Position numbers and translations under genes: made by a program. The notes beneath the pieces were generated by a model that was not told the origin of the DNA, ran no database searches, and worked only from the letters and a program-made list of their open reading frames with translations. From Rutidosis leptorrhynchoides (lineage: Eukaryota; Streptophyta; Magnoliopsida; Asterales; Asteraceae), in the NCBI RefSeq assembly GCF_046630445.1, contig NC_092341.1, forward strand, positions 28,348,001-28,412,000: a DNA stretch of 64,000 nt. Reading direction: 5' to 3'. This document shows positions 10,994 through 22,103 of this stretch, in pieces. Position 1 is the first letter of the stretch; each line of letters starts with the position of its first letter.

Positions 10994-13171
10994 TCAATCT
11001 AGATATGGATTCCAGTTCATGTTATCGCTCGGGTTCAATGGCTGGTGATAGGTATCTTGATAGGCTTGGTTCGGGTCGTATAGGTTAAAGGGCGGTCGCA
11101 TGTCAGGCTGAGGTGTAGGATAATAAGCAGGCTGAGTGGGAACGTAGTTGTCGGGAATCTGATATGATAAATGGCTCATGATCTGGTGCTGATGAATGTC
11201 CCATCTATCATGTTGGCGTCACCTGGATTGCTCGTATTCATCCGCGGCTCTCCACTGCTCATACTGATGATGTCGAGCCTCGTTATTCATTTCCAACTCT
11301 TCCAGACGCTGATAAACATCAGTATAACTATCCCTAACTACATCCCTAATATCAGCGGCTTCTTCCATTTCCTCGTCTGAACTCCTCTCTACCTGTGGTC
11401 GGCTGCCATTATACGGTATCGACCTATTAGATCTCCGAGATAGTACCTGTGCACCATGATAAACCTGCAAACCTATACTCTCGGATTGTTCCGCAACTTC
11501 GACCATCGGACCTCCTTGATTTTTATCTACACCTAAATACTCTCCAATGAGAGTAACAAAAATACCTCCCCCTATTATACTTCCTTCTTGCATTCCCTCA
11601 ACAACTTCAGACAAATAATGGCCAACGCAATAAGGAATATTAACAAAGCCCCTTGGGTCTCGAATACACTTAAGGTAAAATAAATCGTTTAAGGTCATTT
11701 TCTTCTTGTTTCTACCCCGTTGTGTAATCGAGTTTGCTAAAAATCTATGTATTACCCGGAGTTCGGCTCTATCAATATCTAGGTAGGAGTGTTTTCCTCC
11801 CCGCTTAAACTCATTAAATCTTGACATATGCCTCCATATGGCATTACTGTCAAAATTCCTATCTACTCTTTCACCTTCGAAAATTAAACTATTACAATTA
11901 GGTGTACTAATCTCAGCGGGGGTGTAGATTAGTAAAGCTCTAGCCATATCCAACATGGACATCCTGTACATCCTACCTCCTAACAAAAATCTAATAAAAC
12001 TCTTATCATTTAACAGAGTAACCTCATTATTTAACTCTAATGTACTAAGCAACTCAACACACAACTCTTTATATACAGTCCTAGGAGTGGTAAATAGGCG
12101 CTCCCAATTATTAAACATAGAGTTACCATACCTTTGAACTAGTACACCCTAACCGAGTCGGCTAGGTTAACCGTTTCCAAAGGCTCCCAATCGATTACCC
12201 GTGGCACCTCAATATTTTTGTTGCAGAGGATGTGTTTGTTTTTTTTTTTTTTTTTTTTTGAAATTTAGGGTAATCAATCCAACAACGATCAAATCTTAGG
12301 TTGGGGGTGTAATTGTTGTTCATTGATAAGTAGGTGCGTAATCCTCTCGTGAGGCTGAAATTGACGATAAATGTTTGAGAATAGTAGTTCAGGCTCATAA
12401 TATGGTAAATGTTGATCATAGTGGTGTTGTTGTTCTTGTTGTGGTTCCGGTTGTTGTTCTGGTTGTTGTGAAGACGAACTACCACCATCAGTGTTTGTAA
12501 ATTTCTGCAAAACACATTAGACACAAAATTGTGCATCCAAATATGCATTAGTGTTAGCAAAATAACTAATCAAAATAATTATAAAGACATGTTTAATCCA
12601 TATTAAACTTATACACATTTTCATAATTTTAACAATTCTACACTTTTTCAAATAAGCATATATGAAAATGTATACAATGTTCATAAGCATTCAACTCAAA
12701 TAACATGTCAAAACAATTATTATTAGCTACTAAACAAGTTTCAAATGGCATTCATATCAAAATAACCTATTTCATGCATTTTTGACTTAAAAAGTCCACT
12801 TTGATGCTCAAAAATCATGTTTAGGATCAGAGTTTGGATCATTTAGCAACCTAAACATGTTACGTTACTTAATTTAGCATGAACTTACAAAAAAAATTGG
12901 TCATAACTTGTTTATATCAAAAAGCTCCAAATTGCTCAAGAACACTAACCCTAAATTTCTAAAATTTTTGAAGTTTAATGCTTCAAATCATGACAAATAG
13001 CATCAATCTAGGCTATACAAGCATAAAATATTAACAATTTAACTATAATTAAGCTAGAAATCATCAAAATTAAATTAGGTAAAAATTTGCTCAAGCACAA
13101 TATATATCTGAATTTAAAGACTTTAAGGGTGAAATCGTTACCTTCTTCCTCCCAAAGTCGAACAAAGGCAT
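10994..13171 (-). pseudogene. Split post-pol gene of element A (Athila ORF1-type protein)
   Basis: The proposed gene has exon 1 at 13142-13171 (ATG, 10 codons, MPLFDFGRKK), an intron at 12505-13141 with GT..AG ends (AAG|GTAACG; TTTTGCAG|AAA), and exon 2 at 10994-12504. Exon 2 follows in frame with KFTNTDGG. It codes for a Gln/Pro-rich stretch, a Lys run from a poly-A tract, and a ~200-residue globular part (WERLFTTPRTVYKELCVELL; GGRMYRMSMLDMARAL; FYLKCIRDPRGFVNIPY). That part resembles the plant 'ATHILA ORF-1' family, whose function is unknown. A charged, probably coiled-coil segment and a Pro/Tyr-rich tail follow. There is no signal peptide or membrane span, so it is not a typical envelope protein. 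Damage includes a frameshift at the poly-A run, a second shift and a TAG before position 12118, and a TGA at 11219-11221. Exon structure is inferred; element E repeats it. Confidence 0.65.
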
Positions 13172-13295
13172 GTTTAGAGTGGATTGTAGCACGAAATTTG
13201 GTGAATTTTAATGAAAATTGAAGATTTTTGAGAGGATTTGTGTGTGTGTTCGTGTATGTGTGTGTGTTGAAGTGAGACAGAGAATAGCGAGCTGG

Positions 13296-13370
13296 GTTTT
13301 TTATCCTGACCAGTTTTTGGTCCCCATGCGATCGCATGGATTTCTAGTGCAAACCTCATGCGATCGCATG
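13296..13370 (-). promoter_or_regulatory. Internal promoter-like module upstream of the post-pol gene (A)
   Basis: On the sense strand CATGCGATCGCATG (13357-13370) is followed after 17 bp by CCATGCGATCGCATGG (13324-13339, a perfect 16-bp palindrome), then after 18 bp by GGATAAAAAA (13296-13305). Palindrome centres are 32 bp apart. A CA-rich leader and the ATG at 13171 follow about 125 nt further on. The layout copies that of the LTR promoters. Promoter activity is inferred. Confidence 0.55.
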
Positions 13371-13378
13371 GGGTCTGG

Positions 13379-13381
<3 letters not shown>

Positions 13382-13466
<85 letters not shown>
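13382..13466. repeat. (TA)n microsatellite
   Basis: A TA array of about 85 bp lies directly upstream of the internal promoter-like module. The E copy has one at the same place (53248-53330). Confidence 0.95.
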
Positions 13467-13500
13467 CCTTTAACTTATAAAACAAATAAATGAATAATTT

Positions 13501-14308
13501 AAAATTTTGTATTCCCTATTATTTAGAATGAGGTAGTTTCGGTACGTTCACCTAGTTCGTCCCTGGACAAAATTTTAAAATTTGTCTTTTTAAAGCGATT
13601 GTTTTAAAAGCATAGATTTTTGGGTTTTTTTAATGTTTTTGGCATACTTTAGATCAATAAAATTAAAAATAATGATAACAAAATTTTTTACCCCACCCTC
13701 GAGTAAATCAATTTCGGTTCAACGACCTAGTGTTTACTTCACGACGCATTTTAGAAATCATTTTTTAATTAAATGAAATAAAGTAAATTTTATTTTTAAA
13801 TTCACATCAAACTTAAATTTAAAATGCATAATAATAAAATTTCATGTAAATATTATTAATATTTATATACATTAGTTTTACAAACTAATATAATTATACA
13901 TTAATTTCATAAATTTATATTAACAATAATATAATAATTATATATTAATTTTAAAAACAAGGTAAAAATAAAATAAAAAACTTTTTGGTCTTTTATCCCA
14001 CTTTAATCAATCAAAATTTAAGAAAATTATACGTCCCTCTTTTGGGTAAAGTAATTTCGGCTATATTACCTAGTTTTACTCCTGGCGAATTTTTGAAATA
14101 TTTTAAATTGATTGATTAAAGATATTTATTCCTTATGAATAAACGATAAATTTCGCGTTGATGCATTAAATTTTTGTATGATATCAATAATTTCGGTTTA
14201 TTATACCTATTTTTCATTGAATATCAATTTAATGCTTTAAAGTAAAGATTCAGCGTTTAAAAACAAAAGGTTAAAAGAAATAAAAAAAATAAAAACTGTA
14301 CAACTTAC
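13501..14308 (-). other. Non-coding interval with dispersed hairpin-like repeats
   Basis: No gene is seen. Four copies of a loop-like motif, (A/G)TTTCGG followed 7-9 bases later by ACCTA, lie near 13536, 13711, 14054 and 14190. Three are flanked by complementary arms: GTAAA/TTTAC at 13703-13737 and at 14046-14079, and GATATCAAT/ATTGAATATC at 14180-14225. The loop sequence is kept while the arms differ. A splice donor-like CAG|GTAAGT lies at 14308-14307 (minus strand). Confidence 0.5.
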
Positions 14309-14761
14309 CTGCTAGATGGAATCCTCAGTGACCTGCTCTGGTCGACTCATAGGAGAGTCGTTCGATTGGTTTTCCATTGCTACATAAGCGTAACCTCGAG
14401 TATTCAACAACTTTTCTTTTAAGCATGTGAACGGTCCTTCTCTGCATAGAATAACGAACTCAGAATTGGAATATGTCTGATTCGTCGAGCATTTTCCTTC
14501 GTGTGACCATTTGCCGCATTTATGACATTTTTAAAGATGTCGTGCTATTCTTTTTGCTGCTGATAATGATTTTCCTTTACCGTAGTGTATCTTATTATGA
14601 TTGTTTCTGAGTTCTTTTCTCACTTCATCACATTTGCCTCTTATTACTGACACCAGTTCACTCTGGAGGGAGTTATTATTACGTTTAGCAATCATAGCGT
14701 GTAGTAGTAGACCATGGTTCAAATTAAAGGAATTCTTCATCTTGTAAAACCTAAAAAACAC
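14309..14761 (-). pseudogene. Small basic ORF with CCHC-like knuckle after integrase (element A)
   Basis: A 76-codon frame (14531-14761) starts MFFRFYKMKNSF and ends in a stop. The same frame then continues with CHKCGKWSHEGKC, a C-x2-C-x4-H-x3-C zinc-knuckle-like motif, and an acidic tail ending at a TAG just before a strong splice-donor sequence (CAG|GTAAGT, donor at 14308). It is basic and probably nucleic-acid binding. It could be an additional exon of the post-pol gene spliced to 12504, or a remnant of a separate ORF. The first stop may be a mutation. The equivalent region is missing in E, so this cannot be compared. Confidence 0.4.
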
Positions 14762-14909
14762 AAAAATTCAGAATGGAGGGAGAAGTCTAGTTCTTTAGTG
14801 TCTGCTAGGGAAAGACCATTCGGATTCCATTCTCGAGAACTACACGAAAATAGAACATCTAACTCTATCAGAAATACATGATCTTAAAACATTCGAATCT
14901 TTCCACACT
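14762..14909 (-). other. Post-integrase spacer of element A
   Basis: This short non-coding spacer corresponds to the sequence after the coding frame of element C (about 44960-45110), including the shared stretch GTTCTTTAGTGTCTGCTAG. A degenerate PPT-like motif is present near 14893. Confidence 0.5.
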
Positions 14910-16199
14910 TTAGTTAGCTGTGGTGTCGAAATTGTGATTAACTTCATCGTCAACTTCCATCGGACCATCAATATAGTGTTTAACTCTGTGACCATTAACT
15001 TTAAATTCAATCCCATTTGAATTTATCAATTCTATTGTTCCGTATGGGAAAACTCTTTTGACTATGAATGGTCCAGACCATCTTGATTTCAATTTTCCAG
15101 AAAATAGCTTGAATCGTGAATTGAAGAGAAGAACTTTGTCTCCTTCCTTAAATTCTTTTAAACTTCTGATTCTTTTATCAAGCCATTTCTTCGTTCTTTC
15201 CTTATAGATGCAAATCAACCGTTGTTGTCCAGCTTCATGCAAATCAAGATTACATGTCTTCAAAGCCCAAAATGCTTTGTGCTCAATTTCTACTGAAAGG
15301 TGACATGCTTTTTTGTAAATGAGTTTAAAATGTGTGGTGCCAATTGGAGTTTTGTAGGCTGTTCTAAAAGCCCAGAGTGCATCCTCCAATTTCAAGGACT
15401 ATTCCTTTGGATTTGCTCCTACAGTTTTCTCTAGAATACATTTTAATGCTCGGTTGGTATTTTCAACTTGTCCACTTGTTTGTGGATGATAAGCGGTTGA
15501 GAGTTTATGAGTTACTCCATATATTTTGAGAACTTTCTCAAGTTGATTATTACAAAAATGAGTACCCTGATCACTTATTAAAGCTTTTGGTGTTCCGAAC
15601 CTAGCAAAAAGACGTTTTAAGAAGTTGAATACAACTCGTGCATCGTTAGTTGGGAGAGCTTGTGCTTCCGCCCATTTAGATACATAATCAATGGCAACGA
15701 GAATGTAGAGATTATTTTGAGATTTTGGAAATGGGCCCATAAAGTCAATACCTCAAACGTCGAATACTTCACATACTTGAATGACATTTTGTGTCATTTC
15801 ATCACGTTGACTTATTTTTTTGGCCCTTTGACATGCATTACAGGATTTACAAAGAAGGTGCGCATCTTTGAAAATTGAAGGCCAATAGAATCCGGCGTCG
15901 TAGACCTTCTTTGCTGTGATTTGAGGCCCATAATGCCCTCCTGTTGGTCCTGTCTGACAATGGTTTAAGATTTGACTAGCTTCATTCCCGAATACGCATC
16001 GGCGTATTATTCCATCAGGACAACTTTTAAACAGATGTGGATCTTTCCAAAAATAGTGTTTTATATCACTAAAGAATTTCTTTCGTTTTTGGTACGATAA
16101 CCCTTTTTCAAGAAATCCACATACTAAGTAGTTTGTAAAGTCTGCAAACCATGGAATTTCACTATAATCGATTTTCAAGAGATATTCATCAAAAAAGTT
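14910..16199 (-). pseudogene. Integrase region of element A pol
   Basis: The integrase would insert the cDNA copy into the genome. The frame holds an HHCC zinc-binding region (NHC..GGHYG.., [12 protein letters not shown]), then the catalytic core with D (AIDYVSKW), D (LISDQGTHF) and E (YHPQTSGQVENTNR). A C-terminal region with GPFIVKRVFPYGTIEL is followed by the stop at 14910. There is no chromodomain, as expected for Athila. In-frame stops are TGA at 15753-15755 and TAG at 15399-15401, both where Trp is expected. The frame is otherwise continuous from about 17990. The last residues (DEVNHNFDTTAN) reappear at the end of element C's frame. Confidence 0.9.
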
Positions 16200-16866
16200 A
16201 TCTTGTATGGTTGATTCATTTAGAACTTCTAATTCAGGATTTTCAAGGCGAGAAAGATGATCAGCGGCGAGATTTTCTGCTCCCTTTTTGTCTCGAATTT
16301 CAATATCGAATTCTTGTAAGAGTAAGATCTAACGGATTAATCGTCGTTTGGCATCTTGTTTTGAAAACAGGTATTTAAGGGCAGAATGATCAGTATAGAC
16401 CACCGTTTTAGCTAGAACGAGATATGAACGAAATTTATCAAAAGCAAAGACAATAGCAAGGAGTTCTTTTTCAGTAGTTGTGTAATTCGTTTGTGCTCCT
16501 TGTAACGTCTTACTAGCGTAATAAATAGGTTGAAATCGTTTTTCAATTCTTTGACCTAAAACGGCTCCCATTGCAAAATCACTTGCATCGCACATAAGTT
16601 CAAATGGTAGCTTCCAATTTGGAGTTATCATGATCGGCGCATTAGTGAGTTTTTCTTTAAAAATATTAAAAGATTTGATGCATTCATCCGAAAAGATGAA
16701 TGGAGCATCTTTTTCAAGGAGTTTGTTCATTGGAGTGGCAATTTTCGAAAAATCTTTTATGAAACGTCGGTAAAAACCGGCATGCCCTAAAAAACTCCTA
16801 ACTCCTCTAACAATGGTGGGATGTGGAATTTTAGCAATTACATCTACTTTAGCTCTATCCACTTCA
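16200..16866 (-). pseudogene. RNase H region of element A pol
   Basis: This domain follows RT in the same frame and would degrade the RNA strand of the hybrid. Catalytic residues can be placed in MCDASDFAMGAVLGQ (Asp), TTTEKELLAIVFAF (Glu), VVYTDHSALKYLF (Asp) and ADHLSR (Asp). The domain opens after a TAA at 16869-16871 in front of GIEVDRAK. It is cut by a TAG at 16329-16331 in RLIR*ILLLQEF, where Trp is expected. Confidence 0.85.
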
Positions 16867-16868
16867 AT

Positions 16869-17990
16869 TCCTTAACTTAAAATTTTATGACCAAGAACGA
16901 TGCCTTCTGTAACCATGAAATGGCATTTCTCCCAATTAAGAACTAGATTTGATTTCTCGCATCTAATAAGTATTCGTTCAAGATTAACTAGACATGTTTC
17001 AAAAGTATCACCGAAGACTGAAAAGTCATCCATGAAAACTTCCATGCATTCCTCTATTATGTCGTGGAAAATCGCCATCATGCAACTTTGAAAGGTTGCA
17101 GGGGCGTTGCAATGTCCAAATGGCATGCGTTTGTAAGCAAAAGTACCATAAGGGCACGTGAAGGTGGTTTTCTCTTGGTCCTCGGGTGCGATTGGAATTT
17201 GAAAGTATCCGGAGAAACTGTCAAGAAAACAATAGTAACTGTTCCCAGCTAACCTTTCCAACATTTGATCGATGAAAGGTAAGGGAAAGTGATCTTTTCT
17301 GGTGGCGTCATTTAATTTTCTATAATCAATACAAACACTCCATCACGTAATAGTCCTAGTAGGAATAAGATCATCTTTTTCATTTGTGATGACAGTGATG
17401 CCACCTTTCTTAGGTACCCATTGAACTGGGCTTACCCATGGACTATCAGAGATTGGATAAATTAAACCTGCATCGAGCAGTTTAATAACTTCTTTTTTAA
17501 CAATATCTTGCATATTTGGATTTAGTCTTCGTTGGCGTTGCACATATGTTTTATGACCTTCTTCCATAAGGATTTTATGTGTGCAATACGAAGGACTTAT
17601 TCCTTTAATGTCATGAATCTTCCATGCAATAGCTGGTTTATGAGCTTTTAGCACAGAAATGAGTTGAGATTTTTCATTTTTCTTAAGAGAAGACGAGATT
17701 ATTACAGGTAATTCAGATTCACCATGTAAATAAGCGTATTCCAAATAGTTTGGAAGTGGCTTTAACTCTAATATCGGTGGTTCCTCTATTGATGATTTGT
17801 ATCGATATCTGTCTTCCTCTTTTAGTACTTGAAGTTCTTCTGTTGTTGGTTCGTATTCATTAGCCATGAGTGTAGCTAACATTTCAGCTTCATCAATTGG
17901 TTCAGTTCCTTCTCCTAAAGAACATTCTCCTGTTCCTTGTAATTCTGGAAATTCTTGTAACAATTCTGCATGTGAATCTATTTTGAACAT
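16869..17990 (-). pseudogene. Reverse transcriptase region of element A pol
   Basis: Recognised by VCIDYRKLN, YCFLDSFSGYFQIPIAPEDQ, TCPYGTFAYKRMPFG and the catalytic FMDDFSVFG. The set is characteristic of the Athila lineage of Ty3/Gypsy. A TGA at 17343-17345 interrupts the segment just before WSVCIDYR, and a TAA ends it at 16869-16871. The frame differs from that of gag-protease, the switch falling around 17990-18000. In element C the frame continues unchanged past protease, so I read this as an indel, not programmed frameshifting. Confidence 0.9.
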
Positions 17991-18804
17991 AATAACATGT
18001 ATCATCTGCAGATTGCGGTTGTTGCATGGCTCTATCAACAGAAAAGATAGCACTCTCGTCCTCTATACTTAGGGTCAGTTTCTTACCGAACACGTTTATT
18101 ATTGCTTTAGCCATGTTTAAGAATGGTTTTCCTAATATAAGAGGAACTCAAGAATCTTCTTCCATGTCCAGAATAACAAAGTCTACTGGAAATACTAAAG
18201 TACCAACTTTAACTAGCATGTTTTCCATTATCCCTCTATGATATTTTATTGATCGATCAGCTAGTTGTATGCTTATTCTTGTTGGTTTCAATTCTCCAAG
18301 GTCTAGTTTAGTGTATAATGAATATGGCATTAAATTTATACTAGCACCTAAATCTGCCAATGCTTCTATTGAACTAAGACTACCCAGAAAACATGGAATT
18401 GTGAAACTTCCTGGATCTGATAATTTTTCTGGTATCTTATTCAACAACACTGCAGAACAATTAACATTCATTGTAACAGCCGAGAGTTCTTCCATTTTTC
18501 TTCTATTTGTGATTAGATCTTTCAGGAATTTAGCATATCTTGGCATTCCTGAAATCACATCAATGAAAGGAAGATTGACATTTATTTGTTTAAACATATC
18601 CAAGAATTTGGATTGCTCGGCTTCAAGTCTTTCTTTTCTCATTTTACTCGGGTATGGAAGCGATTGTTGGTATGGTTTAACATAAGGATTTTCCTTAACT
18701 GTGTTATCTTCATTAACCTTTTCAACTACCGGTTCTGTTTCCTTTTCTTGCTCAGGCTGTAGTGCCTGTGTAGTAGGAATAGAGTTATCAGAAATTACAG
18801 GCAT
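17991..18804 (-). pseudogene. Aspartic protease region of element A
   Basis: The retroviral-type aspartic protease would process the polyprotein. The active-site motif appears as ALADLGASINLMP, followed by LGELKPTRISIQLADRSIK and VDFVILDMEEDS, all typical of Athila proteases. A TGA at 18148-18150 stands where CGA (Arg) is expected before VPLIL. The frame then runs on through AKAIINVFGKKLTLSIEDE to the frameshift near 17990. Confidence 0.85.
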
Positions 18805-20424
18805 TTCAGATGATTTAAGTATAATACCACTTCTTGTGGTAATGGCTTTAGCTATTTTATTTCGGGGGTTAGCATTTGTATCACTAGGTAGACTCCCCGG
18901 CTTTCTTTCACCAATTAACCTTGCTAGGTTACTTACTTCTTGTTCCAGATTTTGGATTGAAGCTTGTTGATTTCTAAATGCTTAAGCATTTTGTTCATTA
19001 GTTTGTTTCTGAGATGTAAATAACTGGTTTTGAGATTCTATTAGCTTTGCCATCATTTCGTCTAAGTTTGTCGTTTTCTCATCGGTTTGTGATGGTTTAT
19101 TAAAATAACCAGGTCTTTGTTGATTGTAAGTATTGTTGGATACTTGTTGATTGCTAGGACCTTGTTGGTTGTTGTGCTGAGCATTTGAATTGTACGGAAC
19201 GTTTTGATTTCGATTGTAGTTTGGCCTTGGCGGTTGATAATTATTTTCCGGCCTTTGGTTCATGTATGAAACATTCTCTCTTTGTTCCATAGTTTGTTCA
19301 ACACTGAGACAATCTTTTGTCAAATGTGCTCCTCCACACTGCTCACAACTAATGCGTATTGCGTGAATATCTTTAGTCATCTTTTTCATTCATCTCTCGA
19401 AAGCATCTAACTTTGCATAAATGGAATCAAAGTCATGGCTAGAATCAGCTCTAGCCGCTTTAGATGAACGAAAAATATCTTTTTCTTGATGTCACTCATG
19501 AGAGTGGGAGGCTGTGTTATCAATAATTTTGTGAGCTTCGGTTGTGGTTTTCTTCATAATGGAACCACCAGCTGCGGTGTCGATGTCTTTTCTTGTAGCG
19601 ACGTCGACGCCTTTGTAAAATATTTGAACAATTTGAAAAGTGTCTAAACCATGTTGAGGACATCTTCTTAACATTTTTACGAATCTTGTCCACGCCTCAA
19701 ATAACGTTTCATTTGGCTTTTGCACAAACGTGGCAATTTCTCCTTGAAGTCTCATGGCTTTAGATGCCAGAAAGAATCTTTTAAGAAATTTCTCAACTAA
19801 AACATCCCATGTATCAATCGCTCCTTCAGGTAATGATTCTAGCCAATCTGTAGCTTCCCCCTTTAAAGTCCAGGGCAATAACATAACATAAATAGTCTCA
19901 TCCTCAATTTCTCGGATTTTAAATAGATTACAAATCCTATTAAAAGTTAGAAGATGTTCGTTTGGATCTTCTTTTGTTGTACCACTAAATTGGCACTGAT
20001 TAGTGATCATGTATAGGATTTGTCATTTGATTTCAAAATTTGGTGCATTAACATCTGGCTGATTAATGGCATGACCTTGGACCGTACGTGTGGCTCTCAT
20101 TCGGTCTTCCATACTTTGAGGCTCCGTTTCTGCCATATCTGAATTTGTTGAGTCTGAATCACTAGAGGATTCTGATTTAATGGTTTCTTCCTCGATAACC
20201 CCCGGTTGAATAATTTGTGGTTCTGAAGGAATGATTAGTGGTTCAGGATCTCTGAATTGTCCTTGAATATCCTTCTGGTCCTCAATTGTGAAGTCGGGTT
20301 GAAAAATGGATTATTGGAAATTTGAGTTGGAATACTTGTTCGACTTGATGATGATTCTAAAGAAAAACCAATGGCGACAATATTGGCTAGATGTCTTGAT
20401 CGAGTTACTGGAGGTGAACGTATG
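18805..20424 (-). pseudogene. gag of element A (main part, 3' of the B insertion)
   Basis: Gag would form the particle and bind RNA. The retrotransposon gag core lies at about 19492-20030 (DPNEHLLTFNRICNLFKI, LPWTLKGEATDWLESLP, RFFLASKAMRLQGEI). A zinc knuckle CEQCGGAHLTKDC (C-x2-C-x3-H-x4-C) follows at about 19314-19352, then an Asn/Gln-rich linker. Stops interrupt it near 20029 (TGA), at 19492-19494 (TGA for Trp), 19390-19392 (TGA for Arg) and 18982-18984 (TAA), with no frameshift. The first ~10 codons lie at 35634-35657, separated by element B. Confidence 0.9.
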
Positions 20425-20429
20425 AAAGG
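20425..20429. repeat. Target-site duplication of element B, left copy
   Basis: AAAGG precedes the LTR start TGTGACAGCCC. The same five bases follow the LTR end at 35629-35633. Removing B rejoins the gag frame, as the uninterrupted C copy (about 47790) shows. Confidence 0.9.
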
Positions 20430-21528
20430 TGTGACAGCCCGGAAAATTCAGACTAAGTTTAAAATTAATCTTTATATGTTTCCGACACGATAAGCAAAGT
20501 CTGTAATGTTGAGATCTCAAAAACTTTGAACTGTGTTCATATATTCATTTACCCTTCGACTGCTTCTCAACGATTCATGAACAATTATTTGTAAATAGAT
20601 ATGTATGAATATATACATATGTGTGATTATTAAATTGAGAAACATTAATGAAACATTAAACGGTTTGATTAATATGAAAATAAGTTACGAAGTCTATTAT
20701 ATGACTTGAAAACGTTAACAAAGTATTGGATATATAATACTTTACGTGAATGTATTTATTTCAATATGTTTATCGGTGGATTTAGAAGATAATATCAAAT
20801 GATTAAATTATCAGATTCATTTAATTATGATTACGAGTCTCTGTTGAGAGGTCCACTTTGATTTAGGAAACCTTTCCTTTTTAACGGTATTCGGAATAAT
20901 TGGTAAAGTGATTTACAAGTAAGAATAAATGTGTCAATTGACGAAGGTTCGACAAAAGTTAGTGAAAAACTGGATTTCATAATATTCGACTAATCTATTT
21001 TTCAAACGTATAAAAACGTTTCAGTTTAAAAAGAAATTTATTAATTAGGACGTTTGATAAAATAATTTTGTGATGACCCAGAAATTTCGACTAAATTTAA
21101 ACTTAATCTTTGTATGATTAACATTTCCGACACGATAAGCAAAGTCTGTAAAACTGAATCTCAAAATTTTTGAATTACTTTTATATATTTAAATACCTTC
21201 GGTTGTTTTCGACGATTCGCGAACAATTATATGTAAAAAGATACATATATACTATAACATGAAAAGGTAACAATGTATTAATTGTTTGATACCGTACATT
21301 AAACTTATTGGTTTAAATATCTATTTTAATGTATATGATAAATTTAAATATTTATTATTAAAATTTATTTATAAATAACGTCCAATGTGTATTTAAAAAC
21401 TGATTTATGTATATTAAAAAGATATATACATATATATAATAAACGATAGTAACATTCGTTTATTGATTCAATTGATATTTAGATAAGTTAACTAAAGCGT
21501 TTAAGATGAACCAGTTAAACACTAATTT

Positions 21529-21648
21529 GCTACAGTGTTTTCAAATTGCCACATTACTCAAAATGCTACAGTGTTTTCGAAAATTACTATTTGCTACAGT
21601 GAAATTGACTTTGCTACAGTGAATTGCTACAGTAAAATTTGCTACAGT
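21529..21648 (+). repeat. Six copies of GCTACAGT in LTR G
   Basis: GCTACAGT starts at 21529, 21565, 21593, 21613, 21626 and 21641, usually within TTGCTACAGTG or TTGCTACAGTA. The cluster lies about 400 bp upstream of the LTR promoter. Clustered short motifs in U3 could be enhancer units; this is inference only. Confidence 0.7.
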
Positions 21649-22027
21649 AAAACACTATTTTAAAATGTATTTTTAGCAAATAACGAGATGATGATTTATA
21701 GAAGTAAATGACCAAAATACTCGAAAGTTTAAGATATACTATGAGTGGTATAGTTTATGGATAACTTAAGGCTATATTTTGACAAAGGTACGTGTCACGA
21801 AACGTAAAATGCAAGTTTTCTCAGCCTACGAAAGGACATTCGAAAAACCAGAACTGGGACATAAGTCGAGTGATGACGTATGACTTATCGGAACAAAAAT
21901 TACAAGTCAACTATGCACGTGAATTTAATATAATATATAATTAATTATTTAAATTATATATATTATATTAATATTTAATTATGTCGACGAGCAAAATTAC
22001 AAAACAATGTGAGCTGTCCCTGGTCCT

Positions 22028-22103
22028 CATGCGAGTCGCATGGCCAGAAGGCCATTTCCATGCGAGTCGCATGACTCCAGATTTCAGGCCAAGTGCTATA
22101 AAT
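22028..22103 (+). promoter_or_regulatory. LTR promoter module (G)
   Basis: CATGCGAGTCGCATG occurs twice, identically (22028-22042 and 22059-22073), with centres 31 bp apart. CTATAAAT (22096-22103) follows 22 bp later. Each site is a palindrome around a single central base. Confidence 0.7.

Noticed and set aside
10994..12504. Envelope glycoprotein assignment for the post-pol ORF
   Set aside because: The position suggests env, but no signal peptide, cysteine-rich ectodomain or membrane anchor is visible. It resembles the Athila ORF1-type plant protein instead.
17990..18000. Programmed frameshift between protease and RT in element A
   Set aside because: Element C reads through the protease end without a shift, and no slippery heptamer with a strong downstream structure was evident. 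A plain indel is simpler.
17866..18241. Plus-strand frames opposite the protease of A (also 18269-18970, 45272-46246)
   Set aside because: Shadows of the real minus-strand pol and protease frames.
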